64,000 nucleotides of DNA from Cellulosimicrobium arenosum (GTDB lineage: Bacteria; Actinomycetota; Actinomycetes; Actinomycetales; Cellulomonadaceae). The translations under genes and the position numbers were made by a program. Every line of letters begins with the position of its first letter. Position 1 is the first letter of the stretch. Below the pieces are notes generated by a model. The model was not told the origin of the DNA. It did no database searches and worked only from the letters and a program-made list of their open reading frames with translations. This document shows, piece after piece, positions 34,940-46,361 of the stretch. The stretch covers positions 310,001 through 374,000 of the forward strand of contig NZ_JACYHB010000002.1 of NCBI RefSeq assembly GCF_014837295.1. Direction: 5' to 3'.

Positions 34940-35289
34940 TGAACCACGACGACCGCCCCGGACGCGGTGGCGACGAGACGCTCGACCTCGGCGCGGCCTC
35001 GGGTGCCTCGGACGACCTCCCGGGCACAGGTACGCAGGGACCGCAGCCGCCCGCGACGGAACCAGGACGTCCTGCCCCGGCAGCCACGTCAGGTCGCTCT
35101 CGTGGCCCGCGCGTGGGGACGATCGTGTGGGGCTTCGTCGTCGTCGCGCTGGGCGGAGCCGTGGTGGCCTCGGCTCTCGGCGCCGATGTCGACATGGGGC
35201 TCGCGGCGATCGTCGTCCTCGCCGTCGCCGGCGTCACGCTCGTCCTCGGGTCCGTCGTGTCCGGTGCGAGGCGCCGTACGCACGACTGA
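34939..35289 (+). CDS. Small two-helix membrane protein of the PspC operon
   Basis: 116 residues. Residues 1-56 are acidic then Pro/Gly-rich and disordered. Two hydrophobic helices follow (about 60-80 and 86-106), then a short basic end (RRRTHD). I do not recognise a family. The ATG shares a base with the upstream stop (TGATG), and a strong hairpin follows, so it is the last gene of the PspC/LiaF operon and probably an accessory in envelope stress signalling. Confidence 0.7.
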   Translation: MNHDDRPGRGGDETLDLGAASGASDDLPGTGTQGPQPPATEPGRPAPAATSGRSRGPRVGTIVWGFVVVALGGAVVASALGADVDMGLAAIVVLAVAGVTLVLGSVVSGARRRTHD

Positions 35290-35306
35290 CGACCGACGAC
35301 GCACGA

Positions 35307-35338
35307 AGGGGCCGTGACGACTGCTCGTCACGGCCCCT
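35307..35338 (+). terminator. Strong hairpin terminator
   Basis: A perfect 14-bp stem (35307-35320 with 35325-35338) and a 4-base loop CTGC, directly after the PspC operon. The gap to 35425 holds nothing else I can recognise. Confidence 0.85.
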
Positions 35339-35424
35339 GCGCTCGTCCGAGCGACGCGCGGTCCGCGCACTCTCCCCGGCTGCGAACCCGGCGGGAGCGG
35401 GTCCCCGGCGTCCGGACGGACGGC

Positions 35425-36228
35425 TCAGGTGGTCGGGCCCGTACCCCGCTCGGGCGGCGTCGCCTCGCCACGGGTCTCCGGTGTGCCGGCGGCGGGCGGG
35501 GCCGAGGGCGAGCTGGTCGGCGGCACGGTCTCCGGCGTCGTGCCGGCCGTCCCGGGTTCGGCCCCGGGCGCAGCAGGTTCGTTCGCCGGCGTGCCCGCGG
35601 CCGCGGCGCGTGCTTCGGCGGCGGGGGTGGACAGGGCAGAGGTACGAGCAGGCGGGTCGTTCGGTGCGGGGCGGACCGGGGGTGCCGTGGGCCTCGCCGG
35701 CGCCTGCGGCGTCTCGGCCGGCGGCGACGCGTGGCGCCCGACGTCCGACAGCTCGCCCGACGACGAGTACGCTTCGGGGGTCGCGACCGAGACGCTCGGC
35801 CCGCCCGCGAGCCGGCGGAGCGCTCCGCCGACGAGCAGGAACATGACGCCCAGCCCGACGACGAGCGCGGCGACCCCGAACGCGACGACCGACGTGAACA
35901 GCGAGGCCCGCAGGAACGACGCCGTCATCACGGTCTGGCGGGTCGGATCGTCCTGGTCGAGCTCGGCGTAGGTGTCACCGCCGGACGCCTCGAGCGCGTG
36001 CGTGTTGATGACCTCGGCCTGTGCGTACGCGGTGAGCGGACCGTTGACGTGCCGGCCCGCCATCATGTTCGCGTCCTCGGACACGGTGATGTCCTCGGCC
36101 GACAGCTGGTTCGCGACGACGATCCACGTCGCGACGCCCGCGACGATCAGGATGATGCCGGCGATGATGGACACGAGGCCGATGCCTCGGACCCCCTTCG
36201 CCGGAGTGACGGTGACGGTGCTGGACAT
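35425..36228 (-). CDS. Two-helix membrane protein with long Ala/Pro-rich tail
   Basis: 267 residues. Helix 1 (about 15-40, GIGLVSIIAGIILIVAGVATW) and helix 2 (about 112-135) enclose an extracytoplasmic loop of about 70 residues (ITVSEDANMMAGR, NTHALEASGG). After helix 2 a 110-residue Ala/Pro/Thr/Glu-rich cytoplasmic tail follows. Homologues are often labelled aromatic ring-opening dioxygenase LigA in databases; nothing here supports an enzyme. The first 150 residues look conserved and the tail does not. Start ATG at 36228 with GGGGAAGG 6 bases upstream. Divergent from the glycosyltransferase across about 200 bases in which I see no clear promoter. Confidence 0.75.
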   Translation of the reverse strand: MSSTVTVTPAKGVRGIGLVSIIAGIILIVAGVATWIVVANQLSAEDITVSEDANMMAGRHVNGPLTAYAQAEVINTHALEASGGDTYAELDQDDPTRQTVMTASFLRASLFTSVVAFGVAALVVGLGVMFLLVGGALRRLAGGPSVSVATPEAYSSSGELSDVGRHASPPAETPQAPARPTAPPVRPAPNDPPARTSALSTPAAEARAAAAGTPANEPAAPGAEPGTAGTTPETVPPTSSPSAPPAAGTPETRGEATPPERGTGPTT

Positions 36229-36427
36229 GGCGTGCCTTCCCCTCGTGACGACCTAGCTCGGCGCGTGCGCGACGTTCCCGTCCTCCGGAGCCCTCACCGG
36301 TGTGCAGGACGGTCGAACCACCCATACAGGACCACCGTAGCGACGGAGCCCGTGGACCGCGCGGGAAGGCGCGCCGTCGCAGACGATTCGAGGCGGGTTG
36401 GGAGTCGCGAGGTGGGAGGATTTCCCG

Positions 36428-37567
36428 GTGCGCATCACCCACGTCACCGACTGCTACCTCCCGCTCCTCGGCGGGATCGAGACCCAGGTCGCGCGGCTCG
36501 CCGAGCAGCAGGCCGGGGCGGGACACCACGTCACGGTGATCTGCACGACCCCGGAGCGGCCGGGGGCGCACGGCGTGACGACCGGACGGATCGAGGACGT
36601 CACGGTCCACCGCCTCGCCGCTCGCGTCCCCGGCGGGTACCCCGTCCATCCCCGCGCGCCCCACCACGTGGCACGGCTGCTGCGAGGCGCACGGCCCGAC
36701 GTCGTCCACCTGCACATGGGGGTGCTCACGCCCTCCACGCAGGCCTCACTGCGGACCGTCGTCCGCGCGGGCCTGCCCGCCGTGCTCACCGTGCACAGCG
36801 TGTGGGGCGGGGCCGAGAAGGCGTTCGCCGCGCTCGACCGCGTCGTCCGCTGGTCGCGCTGGCCGGTGCTCTGGTCGGCCGTGAGCGAGCTGACCGCCGC
36901 ACCGCTGCGAAGGATCGTCGGCGAGCGCGGTGACGTGGCGGTCCTGCACAACGGCCTCGACCTGGACGCGTGGCGGGTGCCCCGCACCGAGCGGGGCGAC
37001 CGCATGGAGGGAGCAGCGGTGCACGTCGTCGCAGCGACGCGGTTCGCGCCGCGCAAGCGCGTCCTGCCGCTGCTGGAGGTGGTTCGCGCTGCCGCGGCAC
37101 GCGTGCCCGACGGCGCGCTCCACGTCACGCTCGGCGGTGACGGTCCGCAGCTGGCGCAAGCGCGCCGGTTCGTCGCCGAGCACGGGCTGGCCGACGTCGT
37201 GGCGCTGCCGGGGCGGCTGACCACGACCGAGCTCAAGCGCCTCTACGCACGCGCCGACGTCTTCGCCGCCCCCGCGGTCGAGGAGGCGTTCGGCATCGCG
37301 GCGCTCGAGGGCCAGGCGGCCGGGCTGGCCGTGGTGACCCGCTCGCAGTCGGGCGTCGCAGAACGCCTCACCGACGGCGTCGACGCCCTTCTCGCCGACG
37401 ACGACGCCGGGCTCACGGAGGCGCTCGTCCGCCTCGCCACCGAGGACGGCCTGCTCGACCGTATCGTCGCGCGCAACCGCGACGTCCAGCCGACGGCGAG
37501 CTGGTCGACGGTCCTCATCGACGTCGAGCGCGCCTACGCCCGAGCGGCCACGCTCACCACCAGGTGA
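36428..37567 (+). CDS. GT4-family glycosyltransferase
   Basis: 379-residue GT-B glycosyltransferase. The N-terminal half has the acceptor-side glycine loop YLPLLGGIETQV and HLHMGV. The C-terminal half has the donor-binding pattern AATRFAPRKR, LGGDGPQLAQAR and the EX7E motif EEAFGIAALE. It probably transfers a sugar from an NDP donor to a lipid or glycan at the cytoplasmic membrane; the substrate is unknown. The GTG at 36428 is supported by GGGAGGA 7 bases upstream. Isolated gene, convergent with guaA. Confidence 0.9.
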   Translation: MRITHVTDCYLPLLGGIETQVARLAEQQAGAGHHVTVICTTPERPGAHGVTTGRIEDVTVHRLAARVPGGYPVHPRAPHHVARLLRGARPDVVHLHMGVLTPSTQASLRTVVRAGLPAVLTVHSVWGGAEKAFAALDRVVRWSRWPVLWSAVSELTAAPLRRIVGERGDVAVLHNGLDLDAWRVPRTERGDRMEGAAVHVVAATRFAPRKRVLPLLEVVRAAAARVPDGALHVTLGGDGPQLAQARRFVAEHGLADVVALPGRLTTTELKRLYARADVFAAPAVEEAFGIAALEGQAAGLAVVTRSQSGVAERLTDGVDALLADDDAGLTEALVRLATEDGLLDRIVARNRDVQPTASWSTVLIDVERAYARAATLTTR

Positions 37568-37617
37568 CCACCCGCACACCGACCCGGCGTACCCCGTAGG
37601 ACGAGCCGTGCGTCAGC

Positions 37618-39218
<1,601 letters not shown>

Positions 39219-39222
<4 letters not shown>

Positions 39223-39950
39223 CGACCCAGGATAGGTGGCGCGCCGTCGGTGTCCGAACCGGGTCCACCGCAGCGCCCGTCGACCGAGACGTCCCCGCAC
39301 GGTGCGAGCTCCCCGAGCCGGGACCGCAGCTCGCGCGCGGCGCGCTCGGGGTCGGCCGCCTGCGTGATCGCCCGGACGACGACGACCCGGGTCGCCCCGG
39401 CGCCGACCACCGCCTCGAGCCGCTCGGCGTCGACCCCGCCGATCGCGAACCACGGGGTCTTCGGCCGGGTGGCGGCGACGTCGCGCAGGAGGTCCAGCCC
39501 GACGGCGGACCGTCCCGGCTTCGTGGGCGTCGCCCACAGCGGGCCGACGCAGAAGTAGTCCACGTCCTGGTCGGCCTCGGCCTCGGCGGCCTGCGGCGCG
39601 GAGTGGGTGGAGCGACCGAGCACCGGTTCCGGCCCGAGCAGTGAGCGCACCGCCGGGACGGGCAGGTCACCCTGGCCCATGTGCACCACCGGCGCCCCGG
39701 CGAGCTGTGCGACGTCGGCCCGGTCGTTGACCGCCCAGAGCGCACCGTGCTCCGCGGCGACCCGCGCGACGGTCGCCTGGAGCTCGAGCTCGCGTGCCAC
39801 GTCGAGCGTCTTGTCCCGCAGCTGCACGACGTCCACGCCGCCCGCGAGCGCGGCGTGCAGGAAGTCCTCGAGGTCCCCGCGGTCCTCGCGGGCGTCGGTG
39901 CACAGGTACAGGCGGGCGGCGGCGAGGCGGGCGCGGGTGTCGGTGCTCAC
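39219..39950 (-). CDS. thiE: Thiamine-phosphate synthase
   Basis: 243-residue TIM-barrel enzyme that joins HMP-PP and the thiazole phosphate. Landmarks: [16 protein letters not shown] (pyrophosphate site), [35 protein letters not shown] and [10 protein letters not shown], all standard ThiE motifs. The GTG at 39948-39950 follows TACACT by 7 bases, so the mRNA may be leaderless. It is divergent from the TPP-controlled thiO but outside that riboswitch, so feedback may differ. The stop overlaps guaA. The last 25 residues form a short Gly-rich extension. Confidence 0.94.
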
Positions 39951-39957
39951 CCGTCGG

Positions 39958-39963
39958 AGTGTA
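39958..39963 (-). promoter_or_regulatory. -10 box for thiE
   Basis: TACACT on the minus strand, 7 bases before the GTG of thiE; no ribosome site intervenes. Confidence 0.45.
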
Positions 39964-39988
39964 GGGGCGCTCGTCGGACGACGGCGGG

Positions 39989-39994
39989 TAGTGT
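39989..39994 (+). promoter_or_regulatory. -10 box for the thiO riboswitch transcript
   Basis: TAGTGT, 6-7 bases before the probable 5' end of the TPP aptamer. The -35 is not clear. Confidence 0.4.
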
Positions 39995-40000
39995 GGCCGC

Positions 40001-40081
40001 GAGCACGGGAGCCCCGGACGGGGCTGAGAGGGCGTAGGAGCCGACCGTCGAACCTGATCTGGGTCATGCCAGCGAAGGGAG
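40001..40081 (+). ncRNA. TPP riboswitch (THI element)
   Basis: Contains the invariant THI-box parts in order: a GAGC/GGGAGC-type closing stem, GGGGCTGAGAGGG, ACCTGATCTGGGTCATGCC and AGCGAAGGGA just before the thiO start. The ribosome site of thiO (AAGGGAG) is the last part of the element, so TPP binding should block translation initiation. Confidence 0.95.
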
Positions 40082-40086
40082 CGCAC

Positions 40087-41310
40087 ATGACACCCCTGCA
40101 CCACGAGCAGGTCCCGCAGGGCCTCCGCGACCTCGTCGTGGTGGGCGGCGGGATCGTGGGCCTCGCCGTGGCGTGGCGCGCCGTGCGCGCCGGGCTGACC
40201 GTCACGGTCCTGGACCCCTCCCCCGGGAGCGGCGCGACGCACGCCGCCGCCGGGATGCTCGCCCCCGTCACCGAGGCGGACTTCGGCGAGGACGCCGCGC
40301 TCGGGCTCAACCTGGCCGGGGCGGCCGCATGGCCGGCGTTCGCCGCCGACCTGACGACGGCGACGGGGCTCGACGTGGGGCTGCGCACCGCGGGGACGCT
40401 CACCCTCGCGTACGACACGGACGACCTCGCCCTGCTGCGCCGCGTGCTCGCGCTGCACGCCGTGCACGGGCTCGACTCGCGCGAGCTCACCCTCGCCGAC
40501 GCGCGCCGCCGCGAGCCGCACCTCGGGTCCCGCGTCGCCGGCGCGGCGTGGGCTCCGGGCGACCACGCCGTCGATCCGCGCGCGACGCACGCCACGCTGC
40601 TGGCGGGCCTGGCGGACGAGCCGAGGGCCGTCGTCGTGCGGCGTGCGGCGACCGGCCTGGTGCGGGACACGTCGGGGCGGGTGACGGGCGTGCCCGACGC
40701 CGCGGGTCACGTCCACGCCGCCGGAGCAGTCGTGCTCGCGGCGGGCTGGGAGACGGGCGCGCTGCTCGCCGGGGTGCCCGAGGTGCGCGTGCCGACGCGT
40801 CCCGCGAAGGGTCAGACGCTCCGGCTGGACGCCGGGCCGGACCTCGCGCTGGAGCACGTGGTCCGCGGGGTCGTGCAGGGTCGGCCGATCTACGTCGTGC
40901 CGCGTGCCCCGGGGACCGCGGGCGTCGGCCCCGGGCACCGCGAGGTCGTGATCGGCGCGACCACCGAGGAGAACCCCGACGACCGGCGCGCGAGCGCGGG
41001 GGGCGTGTTCGCGCTGCTGCGCGACGCGCGCGCGCTGCTGCCCGGGATCGACGAGGCCGCGCTCGTCGACGTGACGCCCCGCGCCCGCCCGGCGACGCCG
41101 GACAACCTGCCCCTGATCGGCCCCACCGACGTCCCCGGCCTGCACGTCGCCACGGGTCACGGCCGCAACGGCGTCCTGCTCGCACCGGTCACGGCCGACG
41201 CCGTCGTCGCCGGACTCGCCGGCACGGCCCTGCCGGGCACCGTCGCCGCGCTCGCACCCGCCGACCCGGCTCGCTTCCACCCCACCCGGACACCGACCAC
41301 ATCGAGGTGA
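40087..41310 (+). CDS. thiO: Glycine oxidase
   Basis: 407-residue FAD enzyme making dehydroglycine for the thiazole ring. FAD motif [14 protein letters not shown] at 18-31, AAAGMLAP (flavin loop), and a C-terminal NLPLIGPT and [13 protein letters not shown], characteristic of DadA/ThiO oxidases. It immediately follows the TPP riboswitch and leads thiS and thiG, which defines its role in thiazole synthesis. The ATG at 40087 lies 8 bases after AAGGGAG. Confidence 0.95.
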   Translation: MTPLHHEQVPQGLRDLVVVGGGIVGLAVAWRAVRAGLTVTVLDPSPGSGATHAAAGMLAPVTEADFGEDAALGLNLAGAAAWPAFAADLTTATGLDVGLRTAGTLTLAYDTDDLALLRRVLALHAVHGLDSRELTLADARRREPHLGSRVAGAAWAPGDHAVDPRATHATLLAGLADEPRAVVVRRAATGLVRDTSGRVTGVPDAAGHVHAAGAVVLAAGWETGALLAGVPEVRVPTRPAKGQTLRLDAGPDLALEHVVRGVVQGRPIYVVPRAPGTAGVGPGHREVVIGATTEENPDDRRASAGGVFALLRDARALLPGIDEAALVDVTPRARPATPDNLPLIGPTDVPGLHVATGHGRNGVLLAPVTADAVVAGLAGTALPGTVAALAPADPARFHPTRTPTTSR

Positions 41311-42403
<1,093 letters not shown>

Positions 42404-42409
<6 letters not shown>

Positions 42410-43024
42410 CATGCCGCGCTCGCGCGCCGTGGCGGCCGCCTCGGTGCGCGAGCGGGTGCCGAGCTTCGTGCTGATGTGCGCCAGGTGCGACTTGACGGTC
42501 GCGACCGAGACGAAGAGCTCGCGCGCGATCGCGTCGTTCGACCTGCCCGCCGCCACGAGGCGCAGGACCTCGAGCTCGCGCGCGCTGAGGCTCTCGCCCG
42601 GGGCGCGCATCCGCCCGAGAAGTCGGCGCTGCACGTCCGCACCGAGCGTGACCTCGCCGGCGGCGGCGGACCGGATGGCACGCGCGAGCTCGTCGGTCGG
42701 TGCGTCCTTGAGGAGGTAGCCGGTGGCCCCGGCCTCGACGGCTGCCAGGATGTCGGCATCCGTGCCGTAGGTCGTGACGACGACGACGGGGGTGGCGTGC
42801 TCCTGGACGATCGTCCCGGTCGCCGCCGCGCCGCCCATGCGCGCATCTGCGAACCTCAGGTCCAGCAGGACGACGTCGGCGCGACCACCGCCGCCGAGCC
42901 AGCGCAGGAGGTCCTCGGCCGTCGAGGTCTCGTGCACCACCCGCATGTCCGGCTGGCCGTCGATCACGGCGCGCAGCCCCGCGCGGACGACCGGGTGGTC
43001 GTCGGCGAGCACGACGTCGATCAC
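42404..43024 (-). CDS. NarL/LuxR-family response regulator
   Basis: 206 residues. Receiver domain with the pocket LADDHPVV and phospho-acceptor Asp55 in VVLLDLRF; conserved lysine in YLLKDAPTDEL. The LuxR helix-turn-helix (about 143-200) has LSARELEVLRLVAAGRSNDAIA and ATVKSHLA. The GTG start overlaps the kinase stop (GTGA). The neighbouring divergent ABC transporter is the likely target, as in antibiotic- or envelope-stress-sensing TCS/ABC loci. Confidence 0.94.
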
Positions 43025-44271
43025 GAGGCGTCCTCGGTCGGCGAGACGGGCAGGGTGACCGCGAGCGCGGTCCCGCTCCCGGGCGCGGCCTCCAGGGCGA
43101 GCGTGCCACCCAGCTCACGCACGCGCGAGCGGATCGCGGGGATGCCGAAGCCGCGCCCGCCCGACCGGCCGGGGCCGGTCGTCGCGGGGTCGAAGCCTGC
43201 TCCGTCGTCCACGACGTCGAGGGTGACGGTGTCCGGCTCGAACGTGAGCGTCACCTGGGCGCGACGGGCACCCGCGTGCTGCGCGACGTTGGCGAGGGCC
43301 GACTGCGCGACCCGCAGCAGCGCGGTCTCGAGCGGCACGGGCAGCGGTCGCACTCTCCCTGCGGCGTGCACGGACACGGCGAGCGACCGCGTGCGCCCGG
43401 GCCCGGTGTCGTCGGCCGCGCCCGCGGTGCTCTCGGCCAGGCGACGCAGGGCGCCGAGGAGGGTGGTGCGCTCGAGCTCCGCCGGGGTGAGGTCCTGGAC
43501 GACGCGGCGGGCCTCGGCGAGGCTGTCCCGCGCCGCACCGCGGGCCTGGCCGACGAGGTCGCGCGCCCTGTCGTCGTCGGAGCCGACGGACTCCTCGGCG
43601 GCGCGCAGCAGCAGCTCGATCGCCGAGAGCGACTGCGCCAGCGTGTCGTGGATGTCCCGCGCCAGCCGCGCGCGCTCGTCCGTCACGGCCCGCTCCCGCT
43701 CGGCCTGCGCGAGGTGCCGGCGCACCTGGGTCAGCTCGTCGACGGTGCGCTGACGGGTCTGCGACTCGCGGACGAACGCCTCGATCCCGAGCACCACGCC
43801 GACGGCGACGCCGGCGCCCAGGACCGGGCCGAGGACGAACCCCGTCCAGGGCTCACCGGCGCCGGCCTGCACGACGAGCCCCTCGGAGACCGCGACGACG
43901 GTCGTCAGGGCGACGGCGACGACGCCGCGGTGCGGACCGAGCACGTGCATCTGCAGGAGCATGAGCGCGAACGCGACCCACAGCGCCGCCGGTGACAGCC
44001 ACAGCAGCGCCACCCAGGCGGCGGTGAGCGCCGCGACCCACGCGGCGTCGGGCCACCAGGCTCCCCGGGGCGCGTCCACCGGGCCCTCGTGCACGTGCAC
44101 CGTGCGGCGCCCCCAGACGTAGAGGCCCACGAGCACGAGCGCGACGAGCACCGCCGGGACGGTGGAGCGGGGCGGCGCGAGGATCACGGCCACCGCGACG
44201 AGAACCGTCAGCAGGACGTCGAGACCCACGGCCAGGCCTCGCGTCGCCGACGGTGCGGGGTGGCGGATCAC
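43021..44271 (-). CDS. Sensor histidine kinase (HisKA_3 family)
   Basis: 416 residues. Six hydrophobic segments in residues 10-165, with only short loops between, suggest sensing within the membrane. The HisKA_3 helix has phospho-acceptor His208 in ARDIHDTLAQSL, and the HATPase domain has NVAQHAGA, DVVDDGAGFDP and GRGFGIPAIR. The GTG at 44271 follows TACGGT by 6 bases, consistent with a leaderless start; longer frames upstream lack support. Paired with the response regulator and divergent from a MacB-like ABC transporter. Confidence 0.92.
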   Translation of the reverse strand: MIRHPAPSATRGLAVGLDVLLTVLVAVAVILAPPRSTVPAVLVALVLVGLYVWGRRTVHVHEGPVDAPRGAWWPDAAWVAALTAAWVALLWLSPAALWVAFALMLLQMHVLGPHRGVVAVALTTVVAVSEGLVVQAGAGEPWTGFVLGPVLGAGVAVGVVLGIEAFVRESQTRQRTVDELTQVRRHLAQAERERAVTDERARLARDIHDTLAQSLSAIELLLRAAEESVGSDDDRARDLVGQARGAARDSLAEARRVVQDLTPAELERTTLLGALRRLAESTAGAADDTGPGRTRSLAVSVHAAGRVRPLPVPLETALLRVAQSALANVAQHAGARRAQVTLTFEPDTVTLDVVDDGAGFDPATTGPGRSGGRGFGIPAIRSRVRELGGTLALEAAPGSGTALAVTLPVSPTEDAS

Positions 44272-44450
44272 CCGTCCACCGTATCGGGGCGGCGCGCTCG
44301 CGCATCGTCCGAAAGGTTGACCGGCCGGCCCGTCCTTCGGCGCGGCCGGGTCGCCCCGGATCGTGATGACCGCGGGCGCGGGGACGCGGAGGCTGGAGGA
44401 AGTCCCGGTAGTCGCTCGCACCGCTGGCCCGTCCCCCCTGGAGGTACCCC

Positions 44451-45548
44451 TTGTACGTCGCCCTGCGCGACCTGGCGCACGCCCGTGGTCGCTTCGTCCT
44501 GATGTCGGTCGTGATCGTGCTGATCACGTTCCTCGTGACCTTCCTCGCCTCGCTCACGGCCGGGCTGACGAGGGAGTCGACGTCGGCCGTGACGGACCTG
44601 CCGTCCGACCGCATCGCCTTCTCGATGCCCGGAGCGGACGACGCGCCCGAGTTCACCGCGTCCCGCGTCACGGCCGACCAGTGGGAGGGGTGGGCCCGCG
44701 TCCCGGGCGTCGAGTCCGCCGACCCGCTCGGCGTCGCCACCACGCGCGCGGAGTCCGCCGGCACGACCGCCTCGGTCACCGCGCTCGGTGTCGCCGACGG
44801 CTCCGACCTCGTGCCGTGGAGCACGGGCGACGTCGCGCCCGGAACCGTCGTGCTCACGCCCGGTGCGGCCGGCGCACTGGACGCGCAGAACGGCGACACC
44901 GTAGCGCTGGGAGGTGGCGAGCTCGTCGTCGCGGGCATCGCCGACGCGGACGAGTCGTTCTCGCACACCCCGGTCGTGTGGACCACGCTGGACGACTGGC
45001 AGACGATCGGTGCGCGCGGCGCCGACGCGTCCGACGCCCCCGTGGCGACGGTCGTCGCGCTGACCACGACCGGGGCCGACGGCGCGATCCTCGCCGACGC
45101 CGACGCCGAGCTCGGCACGACGACCGTGACCCGGTCGGACGCGCGCTCCGCCGTCTCCTCGTTCGCCGGGGAGAACACCTCGCTGACGACCATGCAGGCG
45201 TTCCTCCTGGTGATCTCCGCGCTCGTCGTGGGCGCGTTCTTCACGGTGTGGACCATCAGCCGCTCCGGGGACGTCGCCGTGCTCAAGGCCCTCGGCGCCT
45301 CGACCGGCTACCTGCTGCGCGACGCGCTCGGCCAGGCTGCGGTGCTGCTCGTCGGCGGGGTCGCGGTCGGGACCGCGCTCACGGTCGCGGGGGCCTCGCT
45401 GCTGCCCGCCGCCGTGCCCGTCGTCGTCACCGCCGCCACGACCCTCGTGCCCGCCGTGGGCCTCGTCCTGCTCGGGCTCGTGGGCGCCGGCGTCTCCGTG
45501 GCCCGCATCACGCGCATCGACCCGCACGCGGCCCTCGCCGCCCGCTGA
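44451..45548 (+). CDS. FtsX/MacB-like ABC transporter permease
   Basis: 365 residues. Helix 1 (about 15-38), a periplasmic-side domain of about 215 residues (40-255), then three helices near the C-terminus (about 258-280, 297-318 and 325-350): the FtsX/MacB topology. KALGASTGYLLRDALGQA is the conserved cytoplasmic loop before the last pair, and ARITRIDPHAAL the family end. TTG start at 44451 with GGAGG 6 bases upstream. Such permeases extract or act on envelope molecules rather than transporting through a pore. Confidence 0.88.
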   Translation: MYVALRDLAHARGRFVLMSVVIVLITFLVTFLASLTAGLTRESTSAVTDLPSDRIAFSMPGADDAPEFTASRVTADQWEGWARVPGVESADPLGVATTRAESAGTTASVTALGVADGSDLVPWSTGDVAPGTVVLTPGAAGALDAQNGDTVALGGGELVVAGIADADESFSHTPVVWTTLDDWQTIGARGADASDAPVATVVALTTTGADGAILADADAELGTTTVTRSDARSAVSSFAGENTSLTTMQAFLLVISALVVGAFFTVWTISRSGDVAVLKALGASTGYLLRDALGQAAVLLVGGVAVGTALTVAGASLLPAAVPVVVTAATTLVPAVGLVLLGLVGAGVSVARITRIDPHAALAAR

Positions 45549-45625
45549 TCCTGTCCCGCTCACAGCCCGCTGCGACCTCGTGACCTCCCGCGCCCCGTGG
45601 CAACCTCACTCGAAGGAGAAACCCG

Positions 45626-46321
45626 ATGGACCTGCACCTCCAGGACGTCACCCTCGTCTACCCCGACGGTGGCACGACCCTCACCGCGGTCGACGACGTC
45701 GACCTCACCGTCCCCGCGGGGACCACCACCGCGCTGCTCGGGCCCTCCGGCGCCGGCAAGTCGAGCCTGCTGGCCGTCGCGGCCGGGCTGACCCGACCGA
45801 GCCACGGCACCGTGACGATCGGCCCCGACGTGGTCTTCACCCCCACCACGACCCTGGCGCAGGCGACCAGGGTGCGGCTCGAACGCATCGGCCTGGTCTT
45901 CCAGTCGCCGCAGCTGCTCGGCTCGCTGACCGCGCTCGAGCAGCTCGAGCTGCACGCGCACCTGCGGGGGCGACGCCCGTCGAGCCTGCGCCCACGCGCC
46001 ATGGAGCTGCTGGACGCCGTCGGCGTGGCGGACCACGCGGGCAAGCGGCCCGCGCAGCTGTCCGGCGGTCAGCGCCAGCGCGTCGCGATCGCCCGTGCGC
46101 TCGTCGGTCGGCCCGAGGTCCTGCTCGTGGACGAGCCCACGTCCGCGCTCGACCACGAGCGCGGCACGCGCGTGGTCGAGCTCATCACCGGCCTGGCCCG
46201 CGAGACCGGCGCGGCCACCGTCATCGTGTCCCACGACGCGTCCACCCTCACGACCGTGGACGCGACGGTCCGGATGCTCGACGCCCGCATCGAGCCCGCG
46301 GCCCACCTCGCCACCTCCTGA
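45626..46321 (+). CDS. MacB/LolD-like ABC transporter ATPase
   Basis: 231 residues. Walker A LLGPSGAGKSSLL, signature LSGGQRQRVAIARAL, Walker B VLLVDEPTSALD, H-loop VSHD: all intact. Sequence type is that of LolD/MacB ATPases, partners of FtsX-like permeases; the gene follows the permease after 77 bases, with AAGGAG before the ATG at 45626. The divergent two-component system probably controls the pair. Confidence 0.94.
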   Translation: MDLHLQDVTLVYPDGGTTLTAVDDVDLTVPAGTTTALLGPSGAGKSSLLAVAAGLTRPSHGTVTIGPDVVFTPTTTLAQATRVRLERIGLVFQSPQLLGSLTALEQLELHAHLRGRRPSSLRPRAMELLDAVGVADHAGKRPAQLSGGQRQRVAIARALVGRPEVLLVDEPTSALDHERGTRVVELITGLARETGAATVIVSHDASTLTTVDATVRMLDARIEPAAHLATS

Positions 46322-46361
46322 CCGGCCGCCACGACCGCCCGGAGGCTGCGCTCAGGGCTGC

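Noticed and set aside
35425-36228. LigA-type aromatic ring-opening dioxygenase label
   Set aside because: This name circulates for Ala/Pro-rich actinobacterial proteins, but the sequence shows two membrane helices and a low-complexity tail, with no dioxygenase motif.
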